In this document: positions 62,160-64,000 of the stretch, in pieces
Numbering within the stretch: position 1 is the first letter of the stretch
How the letters are laid out: every line of letters starts with the position of its first letter
Origin: Onchidella celtica
Taxonomy: Eukaryota; Mollusca; Gastropoda; Systellommatophora; Onchidiidae
NCBI GenBank assembly: GCA_963931925.1
Contig: OZ007574.1
Location: 36,018,378-36,082,377, forward strand
Direction of reading: 5' to 3'
DNA: 64,000 nucleotides
Made by a program: the position numbers and the translations under genes
The notes under the pieces: model-generated
Told to the model about the DNA's origin: nothing
Databases searched by the model: none
Seen by the model: only the letters and a program-made list of their open reading frames with translations

Positions 62160-64000
62160 TTGGTTGGGATCATAGGTTAGCATATCTTCTTTGCCATTAC
62201 GAAGGATATTGGAGGCCTTGGTGGCTATGTAAAATAACTCGGGGGGATTTGCTTCTCTGTGAATAGTTCTATTAGGGATCCATTATTCGTATAGATTGTG
62301 GCGTTTCTTTTCCTTCCTCACATTTCTTTAGGAAGATGTCTCTCCTGTCTTTTTCTTAAACTATCTGTAATATAAGTTAGGACTTGTAGGGTCTGTTATC
62401 GTTCGTTTTACTTGTCAGTATACGTCCTGTTTATTGTATTTTTTTTGCTTATAAACTTTAAACTACTATACTAACATTGATATGTTTGCAATATATGCCT
62501 GAGGTGTTTCACGTGCTAAAACCACGTTGAATTGTAATCTGGTATTCACATATGAGAGAGAGAGGAATATAATAATTTTTGGTTCACGTGACAATTTCAC
62601 GTTGAAGATAGATCTAGAGAGAATAATTTTGCAGTGGTAACAGAAGACACTGCGTGTGCGTGTTTTGAGAAGAGAGAGAATTTTGAGAGTGTTTTGAGAA
62701 CACAGAGATATTTCAAATTTGTCGTGTTGAGAGAGAGATATATTGTTGATTCATCGCATTGAGAGAGCGATTCGTTTTTCACAGTGATAACAGAGGACAC
62801 TGGTTCGTTGCGTTGAGAGAGACGTAAATTTTGAGAGTGATCACTCGAGACATTAATTTATCGCAGTAAAGGCGATATAATATAGTATTTTATTGCAGTG
62901 GGAGCAACGGATAGACGGCACTGCCTTACTAGAATTTATATTGAGAGAGAGAGAGATAAAGTTTTTGCAGTTTAAGTGATACTGCCTGTAATTTTCAGAG
63001 AGAGATAAAGTGTTTGCAGTTTAAGTGATACTGCCTATAATTTTGAGAGAGAGAGATAGAACGTTCTTTTCGCGAAGCAGTGCTAACATAAGACACTGAG
63101 TTAATATTAACAGTCAATAACTGTTCATATAATATAATTGATACCGCGATATACCTTAATAGTAGGTAAATACTTACTATTTACAGACTTTAACATATCA
63201 TGGCTGAGTTTCTTAAATATTTAGAATCTGCCAAAGTTCTGGGCATACCAGAGGAAGAACGCGCCGCGTGGTGCGAACGACACGTACAACAAAACCGAGA
63301 GCGCGAGGATCGAAAAGAAGCAAGAGAAAGAGAAAGAGAAAAAGAAGAAAGAGAAAGAGAAAAAGAAGTAGAAAGAGAAAAGGAAAGACAGCATGAACTC
63401 GCAATGAAAAAGTTAGAGCAACAATCGCTTGTAACACCCACTACTGCCACCAATACTTGTGCTACTAAACCAAAACTACCACCATTTAATGAAAAACTCG
63501 ACCAGAGTTATTCTTTTTACGAGCCTCGCCCATATTATCGTGGCAACTATCCAGGCCAACAATATAACCGGCCTCAGGGACCGCCGCGACGAGTGCATTT
63601 TGATGATAATCATAATTATAATAGACCGCAGAGTCTTCCCTATCGTGGAAACGATCCTAATCGTACTATATGTTATAAGTGTAATAGGGTAGGCCACATA
63701 CAGAGATTTTGTAACGTGAAATTGGAATCCGCAAATGCCTGCTCGGTTAAACCTACACTTTATGAGACTGACGGTCATTCTGAATCTTCATGACAATCAA
63801 AGACTATTCCAGTCATGTCCGCCCTACATGAACTGGGTGAATTAACATTTTACCAGGGCCGCGTGAACGCGATTCGCGCTTCTGTTCTACGTGACTCCGG
63901 ATGCACGACTATCGGCGTTCGACAGTCACTAGTCCGTCCAACACAATTTTTGGACAAGGAGGTAACTTGTATTACTTTTGGCGGATCTGTAGAGCGATTC
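62160..64000 (+). mobile_element. Second Gmr1-like LTR retrotransposon, internally deleted, running off the window
   Basis: The leader (62260-62375) resembles that of the complete element. The region 62540-63060 is full of short GAGAGA blocks with TTTGCAGTTTAAGTGATACTGCC repeated at about 62965 and 63015. The gag start (63200) and a following protease (about 63881-64000: SVLRDSGCTTIGV, TCITFGGSVERF) match the complete element but belong to a diverged subfamily. Gag lacks the capsid region and a TGA separates gag from protease, so this copy looks defective or non-autonomous. Confidence 0.8.
63200..63793 (+). CDS. Gag protein of the second element (capsid deleted)
   Basis: 197 codons. It begins MAEFLKYLESAKVLGIPEEE, aligned with the MAELQQLMKLGKELGLEGEE start of the complete element. 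An Arg/Glu/Lys coiled coil occupies about residues 30-75. The sequence then jumps from KLPPFNEKLDQ, the start of the capsid domain, to a Tyr/Pro/Arg-rich SYSFYEPRPYYRG linker, so roughly 170 residues of capsid are missing in frame. One CCHC knuckle, CYKCNRVGHIQRFC, follows. The ORF ends in TGA at 63791-63793. The same frame then stays open through the protease to the end of the window, so the stop is the only barrier. Confidence 0.85.
   Translation: MAEFLKYLESAKVLGIPEEERAAWCERHVQQNREREDRKEAREREREKEEREREKEVEREKERQHELAMKKLEQQSLVTPTTATNTCATKPKLPPFNEKLDQSYSFYEPRPYYRGNYPGQQYNRPQGPPRRVHFDDNHNYNRPQSLPYRGNDPNRTICYKCNRVGHIQRFCNVKLESANACSVKPTLYETDGHSESS

Overview
The window is animal nuclear DNA. Its genes are interrupted by GT..AG introns, coding density is very low, and retrotransposons, foldback elements, tRNA-derived SINEs and long GA, GATA, CT and CA microsatellites are abundant. 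The mix of an NXPE-type gene family, an R2-like LINE, a CFDP2-like LINE and Gmr1-like gypsy elements suggests an aquatic invertebrate, most likely a gastropod or other mollusc. That taxonomic guess is inference; no marker gene here fixes it.

Three host loci can be reconstructed. (1) KDM8/JMJD5 lies on the minus strand (18245 down to 13337) in four coding exons giving 505 codons with an intact Fe(II)/2-oxoglutarate site. (2) NXPE-like gene A lies on the plus strand (23226-40065) in seven coding exons giving 617 codons: a signal anchor, a neurexophilin-like domain and a PC-esterase domain. (3) NXPE-like gene B (43749-60394) is a tandem copy of A with the same seven exons and identical intron phases. 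It carries a mucin-like 7-residue repeat in exon 2, a 1-nt frameshift just before the catalytic GDS motif, and has lost its C-terminus, so it is called a pseudogene. KDM8 and gene A are divergent, with their start codons about 5 kb apart.

Mobile DNA fills the rest. From left to right: an R2/NeSL-type LINE with a restriction-like endonuclease (about 897-3486, minus) next to an inverted fragment of the same family that runs straight into a (GATA)n array; dispersed repeats and minisatellites at 6-10 kb; SINEs and repeats in the KDM8 introns; a DNA transposon with palindromic termini (18880-20532) interrupted by a solo LTR (18982-20161); a foldback element at 21.7 kb; a full-length APE-type LINE with an intact 1056-codon ORF in intron 4 of gene A (30180-33350); PIF/Harbinger and other LINE fragments near 34.5 kb; and several MITE-like elements.

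The most striking item is a complete 7.8-kb Ty3/gypsy LTR retrotransposon in intron 5 of gene B (50264-58055). It has 880-bp LTRs with only two differences seen, a 5-bp target duplication, a tRNA-Pro-type primer site and a single 1577-codon gag-pol ORF. Its domain order is protease, integrase, reverse transcriptase, RNase H, which is the copia-like order that defines Gmr1-type gypsy elements. A second, deleted relative begins near the right edge, with its gag at 63200 and its protease running off the window.
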